A DNA stretch of 64,000 nucleotides from an uncultured Pelagibacteraceae bacterium (GTDB taxonomy: Bacteria > Pseudomonadota > Alphaproteobacteria > Pelagibacterales > Pelagibacteraceae), in assembly GCA_902619925.1 (NCBI GenBank), contig CACNFY010000004.1, positions 1-64,000 of the forward strand, in the 5' to 3' direction. The stretch's first letter is position 1. Each line of letters starts with the position of its first letter. Below the pieces are notes generated by a model, which saw nothing but the letters and a program-made list of their open reading frames with translations, was not told the DNA's origin and did no database searches. The position numbers and the translations under genes are program-made. Positions 9,595-19,625 of this stretch are shown here, in pieces.

Positions 9595-10314
9595 TCAATC
9601 GACCTTTTTCTTAGCTAAATTTGCAAATACACTTGATAAAATACGGATTTCTTTTTCAGAAAGTTCCATTCTATAAAAAATATTCCTTAGGTTTTCTAAC
9701 ATAATAGGTTTTTTTTCTTTTGGGTAAAAAAAATTTATTTTATCTAAATTATTTATACATAGGTCAATCATTGCCTGAATTTGCTTTTTTGTTCCTTTTT
9801 GAATTTTATTTGATTTTTTAAATAAAAAACTTTTCTTTTTAAAAATACTGAACAGTGCTTGACAAACTATAATTAAACTGTGGGATAAATTTAAAGATTT
9901 GAAATTTTTATTTGAAGGTATATTCAATGTACAATTTGCATAGCTAATTTCGTAATTTGTTAATCCAGATGCCTCAGCACCAAATAAAAATCCAACTTTT
10001 TTCTTAAAATTTATTTTTTTTAAATCTTCGAGAGTTATATGTTGAATATTTTTATTTCTAGACCTTGATGATGTAGCTATTAAATAGTCAAAATTACCTA
10101 GACTTTCATTAATATCTTCATAAATTTTTGCTTTAGTAATTATTTCTTTTGCACCAACAGAAGTTGCATAAATTTTATCATTTGGAAATATAGGTTTTGG
10201 TTTAATTATAATTAATTTTGAAAAATTAAAATTTTTCATAGCTCTTGCACAAGAACCGATATTTTCAGACAATTGAGGTTTATTAAGTATAAAAGAAATA
10301 TTATTAAAAGACAT
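9595..10314 (-). CDS. trmJ: TrmJ-like tRNA 2'-O-methyltransferase (SPOUT family)
   Basis: A 239-residue TrmH/SpoU-family RNA methyltransferase. The N-terminal ILNKPQLSENIGSCARAMKNF matches motif 1 with the catalytic Arg, GFLFGAEASGLTNYEI near residues 118-133 is motif 2, and LNIPSNKNFKSLNLSHSL near 139-156 is the knotted SAM-binding motif 3. The C-terminal extension of about 80 residues fits TrmJ, which methylates position 32 of tRNAs. The start shares one base with the cimA stop, so it is translated as part of the cimA-cysS-nadE operon. Assignment to TrmJ rather than another TrmH relative is likely but not proven. Confidence 0.82.
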   Translation of the reverse strand: MSFNNISFILNKPQLSENIGSCARAMKNFNFSKLIIIKPKPIFPNDKIYATSVGAKEIITKAKIYEDINESLGNFDYLIATSSRSRNKNIQHITLEDLKKINFKKKVGFLFGAEASGLTNYEISYANCTLNIPSNKNFKSLNLSHSLIIVCQALFSIFKKKSFLFKKSNKIQKGTKKQIQAMIDLCINNLDKINFFYPKEKKPIMLENLRNIFYRMELSEKEIRILSSVFANLAKKKVD

Positions 10315-11915
10315 TAATTGCTTGCAGGTGCATTATCTTTAAATAATTTATAATCCAAACTATCTACTAATGCTCTAAAAGATGCTTCAATAATATTGGG
10401 TGAAACACCAATTGTAAACCAGTTCTTACCTTTTGAATCTGTACTTTCAATTGAAACTCTAGTTACTGCTTCGGTACCTGTATTTAAAATTCTTACTTTA
10501 TAATCAACTAATTTTAAGTCTTTTAAATAATCTGCATACTTTTCGAGTTTATCAACATTATTTCTTATTGCATTATCTAAAGCGTGTACCGGGCCATTAC
10601 CCTCACCTTCACAAATTATTTTATCTCCATCAACCTCAAGTTTTGCTTTTGCTTTAGAAATAATTTTATCTTGATTGTTTTTTGTTACAGATACATCGTA
10701 CTCTTTTATTGAAATATATCTGGGTATTTTAGCAATAATTCTTCTAGCCAATAATTCAAATGATGCATCTGCACCGTCGTAGCTATAACCTATAAACTCT
10801 CTGTCTTTTACTTCCTCTAACAATTTTTTTATTTTTGGGTCATTTTCAGCAAGTTCAATTCCTATAGTTTTTAGTCTAGACATTATGTTTGATCTTCCAG
10901 ATTGGTCTGAAACAACTATATTTCTGCTATTACCAATAATCTCAGGATCTACGTGTTCATATGTTTTTGGATCTTTTTGTACAGCTGACACATGTAATCC
11001 ACCTTTATGAGAAAATGCAGCTGCTCCAACATATGGTAAATGTTTATTTGGCTTTCGATTTAGTATTTCATCAAGTAGCCTAGAACATTGTGTAATATTT
11101 TTTAAATTATTATGTTTAATATTCATCTCAAATTGATCTGAGAATTCTTTTTTTAAATGAAATGTAGGTATTAAAGACATTAAGTTAGCGTTTCCACATC
11201 TTTCTCCTAAACCATTTATTGTCCCTTGAACTTGTCTTGCTCCAGATAAAACTGCTGCGATCGAATTTGCGACAGCATTTCCAGTGTCATTATGTGCATG
11301 GATACCTAAATTCTTTCCTGGTATAGATTTTTTGACTTCTTTAACTATTTCGCTTACTTCATGAGGCAAAGTTCCACCATTAGTATCACATAAGATAATC
11401 CACTTAGCTCCATTATCGTATGCTGCCTTTATACAATCTAATGCATATTTTGGATTTGATTTATATCCATCAAAGAAATGTTCAGCATCAAACATGAATT
11501 CTTTATTATTTTTAACGAAGTGTTTTGTGGTTTCTTTTATATTTTCTAAATTTTCTTCATTTGAAATTCCTAAAGCGACATCAACATGATAGTCCCAAGA
11601 TTTTCCCACTAAACAAACTGCATTTGTGTTAGAGTTAAGAATTGCGGATAGCCCTGGATCATTTTCAGCACTTCTTCCTGTTTTTTTTGTCATTCCAAAA
11701 GCTGTGAAGGTAGAATTTTTTAGATTAAGGCCTTTTTGAAAAAATTCTGTGTCTGAAGGATTAGCCCCAGGCCATCCTCCCTCAATATAATCAACACCTA
11801 AATTATCTAATGCATGCGCAATTTTAGTTTTTTCATCTATTGAAAAATGTACTCCTTGAGTTTGCGCACCATCTCTAAGAGTTGTATCAAATATGTATAG
11901 TCTTTCCTTGCTCAT
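10314..11915 (-). CDS. cimA: (R)-citramalate synthase
   Basis: Condenses acetyl-CoA and pyruvate to citramalate, the entry to threonine-independent isoleucine synthesis. The 533-residue protein belongs to the LeuA-like HMGL family: DTTLRDGAQTQGV near residues 10-22 holds metal and catalytic residues, and HAHNDTGNAVANS near 206-218 gives the metal-binding His pair. The IEGGWPGANPSD and FGMTKK segments mark it as CimA rather than isopropylmalate synthase. The C-terminal 130 residues form the LeuA-type allosteric dimer domain, so isoleucine feedback is expected. The ATG overlaps the cysS stop. Confidence 0.9.
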   Translation of the reverse strand: MSKERLYIFDTTLRDGAQTQGVHFSIDEKTKIAHALDNLGVDYIEGGWPGANPSDTEFFQKGLNLKNSTFTAFGMTKKTGRSAENDPGLSAILNSNTNAVCLVGKSWDYHVDVALGISNEENLENIKETTKHFVKNNKEFMFDAEHFFDGYKSNPKYALDCIKAAYDNGAKWIILCDTNGGTLPHEVSEIVKEVKKSIPGKNLGIHAHNDTGNAVANSIAAVLSGARQVQGTINGLGERCGNANLMSLIPTFHLKKEFSDQFEMNIKHNNLKNITQCSRLLDEILNRKPNKHLPYVGAAAFSHKGGLHVSAVQKDPKTYEHVDPEIIGNSRNIVVSDQSGRSNIMSRLKTIGIELAENDPKIKKLLEEVKDREFIGYSYDGADASFELLARRIIAKIPRYISIKEYDVSVTKNNQDKIISKAKAKLEVDGDKIICEGEGNGPVHALDNAIRNNVDKLEKYADYLKDLKLVDYKVRILNTGTEAVTRVSIESTDSKGKNWFTIGVSPNIIEASFRALVDSLDYKLFKDNAPASN

Positions 11916-13270
11916 TTTATTTTCCAGATTGTTTTACCATCTTTATCTTCAATTAAAACACCTTTGTCCAAAAGCTCTTTTCTGATTTTGTCAGCTAAAC
12001 TGTAATTTTTATTAGCCCTTGCTTCATTTCTTTTATCAATCAATATGTTTATTTCTGCCTCTGAAATATCCATTTTACTTTTTTTAAAAGATAACCAATC
12101 ATCTTTACTCTCCTGTAAAAGTCCTACAAAATTACATCCTGCTATAAATTTTTCTTTGTCTTGTTGGTTTCCAGACTTCGCTTTATCAAATAATTTATGA
12201 AGTACAGATATATAACCTGGCGTATTTAGATCGTCATATAATGGCATTAAATCATCATCATCAATTAAAACTTTTTTTTCTAATTTAAGATAACAAGAAT
12301 ACCATTTATCTAAAGTTTTATAACATTCTTCCATTAATTGATCATTCCAATCTAAAGGCTGTTTGTAATGTGAGCTCATTAAAGCTAATCTCAAAACTTG
12401 ACCATTATATTTATTTTTTAAACTGTTAATCTTAAGAATATTACCTTGGGACTTAGACATTTTTTCTTTTGAAATTGTGATAAAACCATTATGAACCCAA
12501 TAATTTGCAAATTTTTTGTTATTTGCGCATACCGACTGAGCTATTTCATTTTCGTGATGAGGAAAAATTAAATCTCTTCCCCCACCATGTATATCAAATG
12601 TTTCACCTAAATATTTTTTTGACATCGCAGAACACTCTAGATGCCAACCGGGTCTTCCATTTCCCCAAGGAGATGGCCAATAAGGCTCATTTTCTTTAGA
12701 AGGTTTCCATAAAACAAAATCTTCAGGGTTATTTTTCTTCTCTGAAATATCTACTCTAGATCCAGCTATAAGATCCTCTAATTTTTTGTTTGAAAGCTTC
12801 CCATAATCTTTAAAACTTTTAACTTTAAAGTAGACATGTTTTTCACTTTCATATGCATATTCCTTGCTAATTAATTCGTCTATCATTTCAATCATTAATT
12901 TAATGTTTTCGGTTGCTTTTGGTTCGTGAGTTGGTATCTCGCAATTTAAATAACTACAATCATCATGAAAAGTTTTAGTAATTTTTTCAGTTAATTCAGA
13001 AATTGAAATATTTTTTTCTTTTGAGGAATTGATAATTTTATCATCTATATCGGTAATATTTCTTACATAAGTAACAAATTCTTTACCATATTTACATTTA
13101 AGTATTTTAAAAAGTAAATCAAAAACTACTATAGGTCTTGCATTTCCAATATGAGGATCATCATAAACTGTTGGTCCACAAACATACATTCCAATATTTT
13201 TTTTATCTAAAGGCTTAAAAATTTCTTTTTTGTTACCTAGACTGTTTGATAAAAATATTTCTTTATTCAT
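11912..13270 (-). CDS. cysS: Cysteinyl-tRNA synthetase
   Basis: Class I aminoacyl-tRNA synthetase charging tRNA-Cys. The HIGH-box variant is HIGNAR near residue 39, the KMSKS motif is in KEKMSKSQGN near 268, and the zinc ligands appear in MYVCGPTVYD, HLECSAMS and HHENEIAQS. I start at the ATG at 13270, giving 452 residues. The ORF-track start at 13279 is a TTG three codons earlier inside the end of nadE, and the ATG gives a typical TAATG overlap with the nadE stop. Length is normal for the family. Confidence 0.95.
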   Translation of the reverse strand: MNKEIFLSNSLGNKKEIFKPLDKKNIGMYVCGPTVYDDPHIGNARPIVVFDLLFKILKCKYGKEFVTYVRNITDIDDKIINSSKEKNISISELTEKITKTFHDDCSYLNCEIPTHEPKATENIKLMIEMIDELISKEYAYESEKHVYFKVKSFKDYGKLSNKKLEDLIAGSRVDISEKKNNPEDFVLWKPSKENEPYWPSPWGNGRPGWHLECSAMSKKYLGETFDIHGGGRDLIFPHHENEIAQSVCANNKKFANYWVHNGFITISKEKMSKSQGNILKINSLKNKYNGQVLRLALMSSHYKQPLDWNDQLMEECYKTLDKWYSCYLKLEKKVLIDDDDLMPLYDDLNTPGYISVLHKLFDKAKSGNQQDKEKFIAGCNFVGLLQESKDDWLSFKKSKMDISEAEINILIDKRNEARANKNYSLADKIRKELLDKGVLIEDKDGKTIWKIK

Positions 13271-14928
13271 TAATTCCAATTCCTAAATCCGCTTGTAAGT
13301 GGGAATCTCCTATCTCTACCAAAAGCTTTATTGGTAACTTTGGGACCTGGAGCTGCTTGAAATCTTTTGTATTCTGATCTTGCTAAAAGTTGAGCAGTCT
13401 TTTCGACAACCTTTCTATCAAACCCTTTTGAGACAATTTTCTCGACAGAAATTTCATCTTCTACTAGCCCTTTTAAAATTTCGTCGAGAATATTATATTC
13501 AGGCAAACTATCTGTATCTTTTTGATTATCTCTTAGCTCTGCCGTTGGAGCTTTATTAATTATATTTAAAGGAATTACTTTTCCTTTTGGACCTTTAAAT
13601 AAATCTGAATAATTTTCATTTCTCCAATTACATAGTTTAAATACATCTGTTTTCCATACATCTTTAATTGGTGCATATCCTCCACACATGTCACCATACA
13701 GTGTAGAGTATCCAACTGCATATTCAGATTTATTTCCTGTGGCTAACACCATATAACCATATCTATTTGATAAAGCCATTAACAGCAAACCCCTTAATCT
13801 GGATTGTATATTTTCCTCTGTTATACCAGGCTCAAATTTTGGACCTTTAAAATCACCTAAGATATTTTCAACAATTTTCATTGCTTCACTTATTTTTAAA
13901 TTAGAATATTTTATATTTAATAATTTGGCCGCTTGTTTAGCATCATTTAAACTCTCATCTCCTGTGAATGGACTTGGTAACATTATTGCTTGAACCAGGT
14001 TTGGTCCAAAAGCATCTGTAGCGACGGCAGCTACCAAAGCAGAATCTACTCCACCTGATAAACCTAATATTACACCAGGAAATTTATTATTATTAACGTA
14101 ATCTCTAAGTCCTAAGACTAAAGCTTTATATAATCTCTCTGTGGAAGATGAACTATTATTTAAATTTCCTTGTCCAGACCATTTACCATTAGTTTTTTGG
14201 AAACTTATTTCAGCTGTTTCCTCTTTAAATTCTGAGGAATTATAAAATTTTTTTCCGTCATGATTTAGTGCGAATGATGAACCATCAAAAATAAGTTCAT
14301 CCTGACCTCCAGTTCTATTCAAATATACTATTGGAAGTTTAGTTTCACTGACTCTGAGCTTAGCAACACTTTCTCTCTCCTCATTTTTTGAAACTGTGAA
14401 TGGTGAAGCGTTAATTGCTATTATTATTTCAGCACCAGATTTTGACAATCTTTCTAACACTGTTTTTTCCCATATATCCTCACAAATTGGTAAACCAAAT
14501 TTAACACCTTTAATATCTACACAATCTTCTAATGAGCCTTGTTTAAATATTCTTTGTTCATCAAATACACCTGTATTTGGTAATTCATATTTATCTTTAA
14601 TCGAACTTATTTTACCATTTTCAATAACAAATACTGAATTTTTAATACTTTTCTTATCTTTCCTTGGCGCACCTACAATTATCGCAGATTTTTTATCCTT
14701 TGTGCTATCAGCAAGTTTATGTATTTCGTTTTCAACTAAATTTAAAAAATCTTCTCTTAATACTAAATCATCAATTGGATAACCAGATACATAAAGCTCT
14801 GGTGCTACTAAAATATCTACATCTTCACCTAATCCTGATCTTATAGATATTAATTTATCAATATTACCAGAAACATCACCAACAAGTGGATTAAGTTGTG
14901 CAAGAGCAATTTTAAGTTTTTTGTCCAT
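13270..14928 (-). CDS. nadE: Glutamine-dependent NAD+ synthetase
   Basis: Final step of NAD synthesis, amidating nicotinic acid adenine dinucleotide. The N-terminal half is a nitrilase-like glutaminase, with its Glu in VAPELYVSGYP near residue 43 and the nucleophile Cys in LPICEDIWE near 150. The C-terminal half is the ATP-pyrophosphatase synthetase with the PP-loop LGLSGGVDSALVAA near 289-302. Both halves are intact in 552 residues, so it can use glutamine rather than free ammonia. It leads the nadE-cysS-cimA-trmJ run and starts 77 bp after the DAHP synthase stop. Confidence 0.95.
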   Translation of the reverse strand: MDKKLKIALAQLNPLVGDVSGNIDKLISIRSGLGEDVDILVAPELYVSGYPIDDLVLREDFLNLVENEIHKLADSTKDKKSAIIVGAPRKDKKSIKNSVFVIENGKISSIKDKYELPNTGVFDEQRIFKQGSLEDCVDIKGVKFGLPICEDIWEKTVLERLSKSGAEIIIAINASPFTVSKNEERESVAKLRVSETKLPIVYLNRTGGQDELIFDGSSFALNHDGKKFYNSSEFKEETAEISFQKTNGKWSGQGNLNNSSSSTERLYKALVLGLRDYVNNNKFPGVILGLSGGVDSALVAAVATDAFGPNLVQAIMLPSPFTGDESLNDAKQAAKLLNIKYSNLKISEAMKIVENILGDFKGPKFEPGITEENIQSRLRGLLLMALSNRYGYMVLATGNKSEYAVGYSTLYGDMCGGYAPIKDVWKTDVFKLCNWRNENYSDLFKGPKGKVIPLNIINKAPTAELRDNQKDTDSLPEYNILDEILKGLVEDEISVEKIVSKGFDRKVVEKTAQLLARSEYKRFQAAPGPKVTNKAFGRDRRFPLTSGFRNWN

Positions 14929-14979
14929 AATTAAGATATAGTCACTTTATATAAATATTGTATAGAAATAATAGTCATA

Positions 14980-15002
14980 CCTAATTATTGTTTTAAATTA
15001 GG
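14980..15002 (-). other. Hairpin between the DAHP synthase gene and nadE
   Basis: A 7-bp perfect inverted repeat (CCTAATT ... AATTAGG) lies directly after the DAHP synthase stop codon on the minus strand, with a 9-base loop. There is no T-run behind it in the direction of minus-strand transcription, so it is at best a weak terminator or an mRNA 3'-end stabiliser. It is the only structure I can see in this 77-bp gap. Confidence 0.3.
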
Positions 15003-15005
15003 CTT

Positions 15006-16385
15006 TTAAGAAGCCGCTTTAATAATATTTTTTGCGTAATTTGAATTCTTTTTAATTTCATCTGAAATTAAAAATGCCAATTCTAATGCTTGATCAGCAT
15101 TTAACCTAGGATCACAATGTGTATGGTATCTACTAGATAGATCTTGATCAGATATATTTTTAGCACCACCAGTGCACTCGGTTACATTTTGACCAGTCAT
15201 TTCGATATGTAGGCCTCCAGCATAAGACCCCTCACTTTGATGAACTTCAAAAACGTTTTTAACTTCATTTACCACATTGTTAAATGGTCTAGTTTTAAAA
15301 CCAGTAGTTGATACTAAAGTGTTTCCATGCATTGGATCACAAGACCAAATTACATTTAATCCCTCTTTTTTAATTCCTCTTATCAATTTAGGTAAAAATT
15401 TACCTACTTTGTCATGACCATATCTAGATATTAAAGTAATTTTCCCTTTTTCATTTTTTGGATTAATTTTTTCACAAATTTTAGCTATTTCATCAGCTTT
15501 AGATGTTGGTCCACATTTTATACCAATAGGATTTTCTATTCCTCTACAAAATTCAACATGTCCGCCATCTATTTGTCTAGTCCTATCTCCGATCCAAACA
15601 AAATGTGCTGATGTATCATGATATTCTCCTGTAGTAGAGTCAATTCTAGTCATGCTTTCTTCAAATGGTAAATGTAAAGCTTCGTGTGAAGTCCAAAAAT
15701 TTACAGTATACAATCTTCTATTAAATTCAGGTGTAATACCGCAAGCTTCCATAAATGCTAATGCGTCTGCAATCTTATCCTCTAATTCTTTAAACTTTTT
15801 TGCTTGTGGACTGGTTTTTATATAGCCTAAATTCCAAAGATGAACTTTCTTTAAATCTGCAAAACCACCATTAGAAAATGCTCTTAATAAATTTAAAGTG
15901 GAGGCTGATTGTGAATAAGCTCTAAATAATCTTTTAGGGTCAGGTCTTCTTAATTTTTCATCGAATTCAATGCTATTTATGTTATCACCTAAATAACTCG
16001 GAAGTTCCTTTTCACCTTGTTTTTCTGTGGGTGCACTTCTAGGTTTTGAGAATTGACCTGCAATCCTCCCAAGTTTAACAACTGGTAAAGAGGCAGAATA
16101 AGTTAAAACCAAAGACATTTGTAAAATTACTTTAAATGTATCTCTTATATTGTCTGGATGAAATTCTGCAAAACTCTCAGCACAATCTCCGCCTTGAAGT
16201 AAAAAAGCCTTACCGTCAACAACGTTAGCTAATTGATCTTTCAAATGTCTTGTCTCACCAGCGAAAACTAACGGTGGCGATGATTTCAATTTATTAAGAA
16301 CCATATTTAATTCCTTCTCATCTTCATAAGCAGGAATGTGTTTTACTGGATACTTTTTCCAACTATTTGTTTTCCAATTTTTCAT
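15006..16385 (-). CDS. aroG: Class II (plant-type) DAHP synthase
   Basis: Condenses phosphoenolpyruvate and erythrose 4-phosphate to DAHP, the first step of the shikimate pathway. The protein aligns with type II enzymes of plants and Mycobacterium: LLQGGDCAESFAEFHPD near residues 68-84 with the metal-binding Cys, GRIAGQFSKPRS near 105-116, and the metal-binding His in VIWSCDPMHGNT near 344-355. I start at the ATG at 16385 (459 residues); the track start at 16391 is a TTG two codons earlier. Aromatic-pathway regulation cannot be read from the sequence. The symbol is used loosely, since naming of class II enzymes varies. Confidence 0.92.
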   Translation of the reverse strand: MKNWKTNSWKKYPVKHIPAYEDEKELNMVLNKLKSSPPLVFAGETRHLKDQLANVVDGKAFLLQGGDCAESFAEFHPDNIRDTFKVILQMSLVLTYSASLPVVKLGRIAGQFSKPRSAPTEKQGEKELPSYLGDNINSIEFDEKLRRPDPKRLFRAYSQSASTLNLLRAFSNGGFADLKKVHLWNLGYIKTSPQAKKFKELEDKIADALAFMEACGITPEFNRRLYTVNFWTSHEALHLPFEESMTRIDSTTGEYHDTSAHFVWIGDRTRQIDGGHVEFCRGIENPIGIKCGPTSKADEIAKICEKINPKNEKGKITLISRYGHDKVGKFLPKLIRGIKKEGLNVIWSCDPMHGNTLVSTTGFKTRPFNNVVNEVKNVFEVHQSEGSYAGGLHIEMTGQNVTECTGGAKNISDQDLSSRYHTHCDPRLNADQALELAFLISDEIKKNSNYAKNIIKAAS

Positions 16386-16420
16386 GTTCAACTCGTGATT
16401 GTTCTATCAAAGATTAATTA

Positions 16421-18238
16421 TTATTCAACTGTTACAGATTTGGCTAAATTTCTAGGTTTATCAATGTCACAATTCTTTAATAATGCAACGTGATAAGCCA
16501 AAAATTGAATTGGTATAGTCAATAGGAAAGCGCTGATATGAGATTGAAAATCTGGGAGTTCAAATTTAAACCTTATATTTTCACTTAAAGTTTTTGATTT
16601 GTCGTTTGAAATCATTAAGACTTTACCACCTCTAGCTATTACCTCTTGCATATTAGATATTGTTTTTTCAAAGTATCTATCTTTTGGGGCTAGCACTACT
16701 ATTGGCATACCATCTTCTATTAGGGCCAGAGGTCCATGTTTCATTTCACCTGCTGCATAACCTTCAGCGTGTATATAAGAAAGTTCTTTAAGCTTTAATG
16801 CTCCCTCCATAGCTATTGGATAAGAGTATCCTCTACCAAGATACATGGTACCTTTAGCATTAATAAAATCTCTTGCAATCTCCTGTACTTCTTTTTGTTT
16901 TGATAGGGTCTCTTTGATTAACTCAGGTAACTTTTTAATATCCTCTATCAATTTTTTAAGTATCTTAGAGTCTATATCTTTTCTGTCTTTAGAAATTTTT
17001 AATGTCAATAAAAGCAAAACTAACATTTGGCCCATAAATGCCTTAGTAGATGCTACACCTATTTCAGGGCCTGCATGAATTGGTAAGACGAAATCAGACA
17101 ATCTAGCTATTGAGCTTTCTACAACATTAACTATTCCACAGGTTTTTACGTTATTTTTTTTACATTTTTCAAGAGCTGCGTATGTATCAGCGGTCTCTCC
17201 AGACTGCGAAACAAATATATATAAATCATCTTTATTTAATTTAACATTTCTGTATCTAAACTCTGAAGCAATATCTGCCTCAACATCTATAGAGGTAAAT
17301 TCTTCAATCCAATATTTAGCCATTAGACAAGAGTGATAGGCTGTACCACAACCAATAAGTCTTATTTTATTTATTTTATTTGGATCTATTGGAATATTAT
17401 AGATATTAATTTCATTTCTAGATTTATCTAAATACTCATTTAAACATTTTTTAATTGTAAGATTTTGCTCATCGATTTCCTTTGACATAAAATCTTTAAA
17501 ATCTCCCTTATCAACAATATTTTCTTCATTTGACAACTCAAAAACTTCTTTATTAATTTTGTTTTTATTGCTGTTATAAAATTCTACTTTCTCTTTTGAT
17601 AAAAGACAGAAGTCACCATCATCTAAGTAAGATATTTTATTTGTCATAGTTTTTAGCGCATATGAATCTGAGCCAATAAAATTTTCATTGTGACCATATC
17701 CAACTGCCAAAGGGCTTCCTCTTCTTGCTCCTACAACTAAATTTTTATAATTTTTAAAAATTACACCTAAAGCAAAACTTCCAATCAATTTATTTAAAGT
17801 TTTATATATACTGTCAACGAGATTTTCAGATTTGAGGAAGTCTGTGAGAATTATAGTTATAACCTCAGTATCTGTTTGAGATTTAAATGTATAGCCTTTG
17901 GTTTCATATTCTTTTTTTAATTTATCTGAATTTTCAATAATGCCATTATGAACAACAGAAACCTGATCTGTTGAATGTGGGTGTGCATTAATTTGATTTG
18001 GCACACCGTGAGTAGCCCAACGGACATGTCCTATACCCAAATCACCGACTGAAGGATTCTGAAATAAAATTTTTTCTAAATTTTCTACTCTTCCCGAGCA
18101 CTTTTTTTCATCAATAAATCCATTATTTAAAGTAGATATTCCCGCAGAGTCATATCCTCTATACTCTAACTTTTTTAGAGCATTAATAATGCTTGAGGAT
18201 ACAGATTTATTACTTACTATTCCTACTATTCCACACAT
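16421..18238 (-). CDS. glmS: Glutamine--fructose-6-phosphate aminotransferase (isomerizing)
   Basis: Makes glucosamine 6-phosphate from fructose 6-phosphate and glutamine, the committed step to UDP-GlcNAc for peptidoglycan and LPS. The N-terminal glutaminase begins MCGIVGIVSN with the Cys nucleophile at residue 2, GHVRWATHG near 72-80 and HNGIIENSD near 98-106. Two SIS domains follow, with SQSGETADT near 345 and the C-terminal PRNLAKSVTVE. At 605 residues it is full length. It lies 3 bp downstream of the stand-alone GlmU acetyltransferase gene, so two steps of the same pathway are linked. No glmS ribozyme-like leader is present. Confidence 0.96.
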   Translation of the reverse strand: MCGIVGIVSNKSVSSSIINALKKLEYRGYDSAGISTLNNGFIDEKKCSGRVENLEKILFQNPSVGDLGIGHVRWATHGVPNQINAHPHSTDQVSVVHNGIIENSDKLKKEYETKGYTFKSQTDTEVITIILTDFLKSENLVDSIYKTLNKLIGSFALGVIFKNYKNLVVGARRGSPLAVGYGHNENFIGSDSYALKTMTNKISYLDDGDFCLLSKEKVEFYNSNKNKINKEVFELSNEENIVDKGDFKDFMSKEIDEQNLTIKKCLNEYLDKSRNEINIYNIPIDPNKINKIRLIGCGTAYHSCLMAKYWIEEFTSIDVEADIASEFRYRNVKLNKDDLYIFVSQSGETADTYAALEKCKKNNVKTCGIVNVVESSIARLSDFVLPIHAGPEIGVASTKAFMGQMLVLLLLTLKISKDRKDIDSKILKKLIEDIKKLPELIKETLSKQKEVQEIARDFINAKGTMYLGRGYSYPIAMEGALKLKELSYIHAEGYAAGEMKHGPLALIEDGMPIVVLAPKDRYFEKTISNMQEVIARGGKVLMISNDKSKTLSENIRFKFELPDFQSHISAFLLTIPIQFLAYHVALLKNCDIDKPRNLAKSVTVE

Positions 18239-18241
18239 ATT

Positions 18242-18865
18242 CTACTTTTTCTTTCTTTTATAATTTTTAGTTTCTTGTTGATTAGCTCTAGTTAGTGCGA
18301 GGGATTTTGCTTTTACTCTTTTTGTAATGACTGATCCTGCCCCTATAACACTATTTTCTTCCAAAGTAACCGGAGCGACTAATGAGGTATTTGATCCAAC
18401 AAATACATTATTTTTAATATTAGTTTTATATTTTTTAACACCATCATAATTACAAGTAATTGTTCCAGCTCCAATATTAACCTTTGAACCTAAACTTGAA
18501 TCACCTATGTAGGATAAATGGTTAACTTTGGAGCTTTTACCGATTGTACTTTTTTTCACTTCCACAAAATTTCCAATTTTTGATCCAGATAATATTTTTG
18601 TTCCTGGTCTTAACCTTGCATATGGTCCTACTGTAACATTGTTTTCTATCTTGGTATTTTCTAAATGTGAAAAAGAATAAATTTTTACATTATTCTTAAT
18701 ATCTACCTTTTTTCCAATTACAACATAAGGATCAATTGTAACGTTTTTACCAATCTTGGTATCTTTAGAAAAAAAAATAGTTTCAGGTGCAATCATTTTG
18801 ACACCTTTTTTTAAAAATTTGTTTCTTAGGGCTTTTTGTTGTTTTATTAAATCGTTTTGTTTCAT
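18242..18865 (-). CDS. Stand-alone GlmU-type glucosamine-1-phosphate N-acetyltransferase domain
   Basis: A 207-residue left-handed beta-helix protein matching only the C-terminal half of bifunctional GlmU. Acetyl-CoA-dependent N-acetylation residues are conserved: the Arg in ARLRPGT near residue 85, the Lys region FVEVKKS and the catalytic His in [12 protein letters not shown] near 118-129. [13 protein letters not shown] and the C-terminal LALTRANQQ are also GlmU signatures. The N-terminal uridylyltransferase domain is absent: the frame closes with a stop just upstream of the ATG, and gph lies divergently beyond. It probably acts with a separately encoded nucleotidyltransferase. Directly upstream of glmS in the same operon. 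Confidence 0.85.
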   Translation of the reverse strand: MKQNDLIKQQKALRNKFLKKGVKMIAPETIFFSKDTKIGKNVTIDPYVVIGKKVDIKNNVKIYSFSHLENTKIENNVTVGPYARLRPGTKILSGSKIGNFVEVKKSTIGKSSKVNHLSYIGDSSLGSKVNIGAGTITCNYDGVKKYKTNIKNNVFVGSNTSLVAPVTLEENSVIGAGSVITKRVKAKSLALTRANQQETKNYKRKKK

Positions 18866-18935
18866 TTGATATTTGGCTTATAGTTAAGTAAATAAGTAAT
18901 TTAATTCACAAATTATTTCTTAATAATACTTTTAT

Positions 18936-19625
18936 ATGGCACAAAAATTTACATTATTATTTGATCTTGACGGTACTTTAGCAGATACAGCGCCAGATCT
19001 TATGAAGGCTCACAATCATGTAATGAATAAATTTGGCTATTCATCAAAAAATATGGACGAGATAAGAAATTTGGTGGGTAGAGGTGCTGCTGTTATGATC
19101 GGTAGATCAATTTGGGGCTCGGCAAGAAAAGAATTATCCAAAATATCTGATGAAAAAATAAAAAAAGATATGACGAAAGAATTTATAAAATTTTATGAAA
19201 ATAATTTAGTTGTCGAGACGCAGTTATTAAAAGGAGTTGAAAACTTTTTGCTTTGGGCAAAATCAAACAACATATCAATGGGGGTATGTACAAATAAACA
19301 AGAACATCTTGCAATAGAGCTGTTGAAAAAAATAAATATTTATGATTTTTTTGAATATATCGCTGGGGGTAATACATTTGATTTTTGTAAGCCAGATCCA
19401 AGACATATAACAAATATGGTTGAAATAATGAGAGGAGATATAAGAAAAACAATTATGATTGGGGACAGTGAAAATGATGCTGACGCAGCAAAATCTGCTG
19501 GGGTACCAATGATATTAGTTGAAGACGGTTATACTGAAAAAAGAATTGATCAGATATATCATAATCATCTAATCAAAGATTTTGTAGGTCTCGAAAACAT
19601 AGTTTTAAAATATTTGAATGATTGA
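18936..19625 (+). CDS. gph: Phosphoglycolate phosphatase-type HAD hydrolase
   Basis: HAD-superfamily phosphatase of 229 residues. Motif I is FDLDGTLADTAPDL near residues 8-21 with the nucleophile Asp, motif II the CTNK segment near 112, and motif III/IV KPDPRH plus GDSENDADAAKSAG near 170-183. The Gph family dephosphorylates 2-phosphoglycolate, but related enzymes act on other sugar phosphates, so the substrate is an inference. It overlaps the downstream LysE-family gene by 8 bp and starts 70 bp from the divergent glmU-domain gene. Confidence 0.82.
   Translation: MAQKFTLLFDLDGTLADTAPDLMKAHNHVMNKFGYSSKNMDEIRNLVGRGAAVMIGRSIWGSARKELSKISDEKIKKDMTKEFIKFYENNLVVETQLLKGVENFLLWAKSNNISMGVCTNKQEHLAIELLKKINIYDFFEYIAGGNTFDFCKPDPRHITNMVEIMRGDIRKTIMIGDSENDADAAKSAGVPMILVEDGYTEKRIDQIYHNHLIKDFVGLENIVLKYLND

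Noticed and set aside
14396-14782. 128-residue plus-strand ORF inside nadE
   Set aside because: Antisense shadow of a well-conserved nadE region; no motif and no start context.
18239-18300. glmS ribozyme or other riboswitch before glmS
   Set aside because: Only 3 bp separate glmS from the upstream gene, and no conserved ribozyme core is visible.
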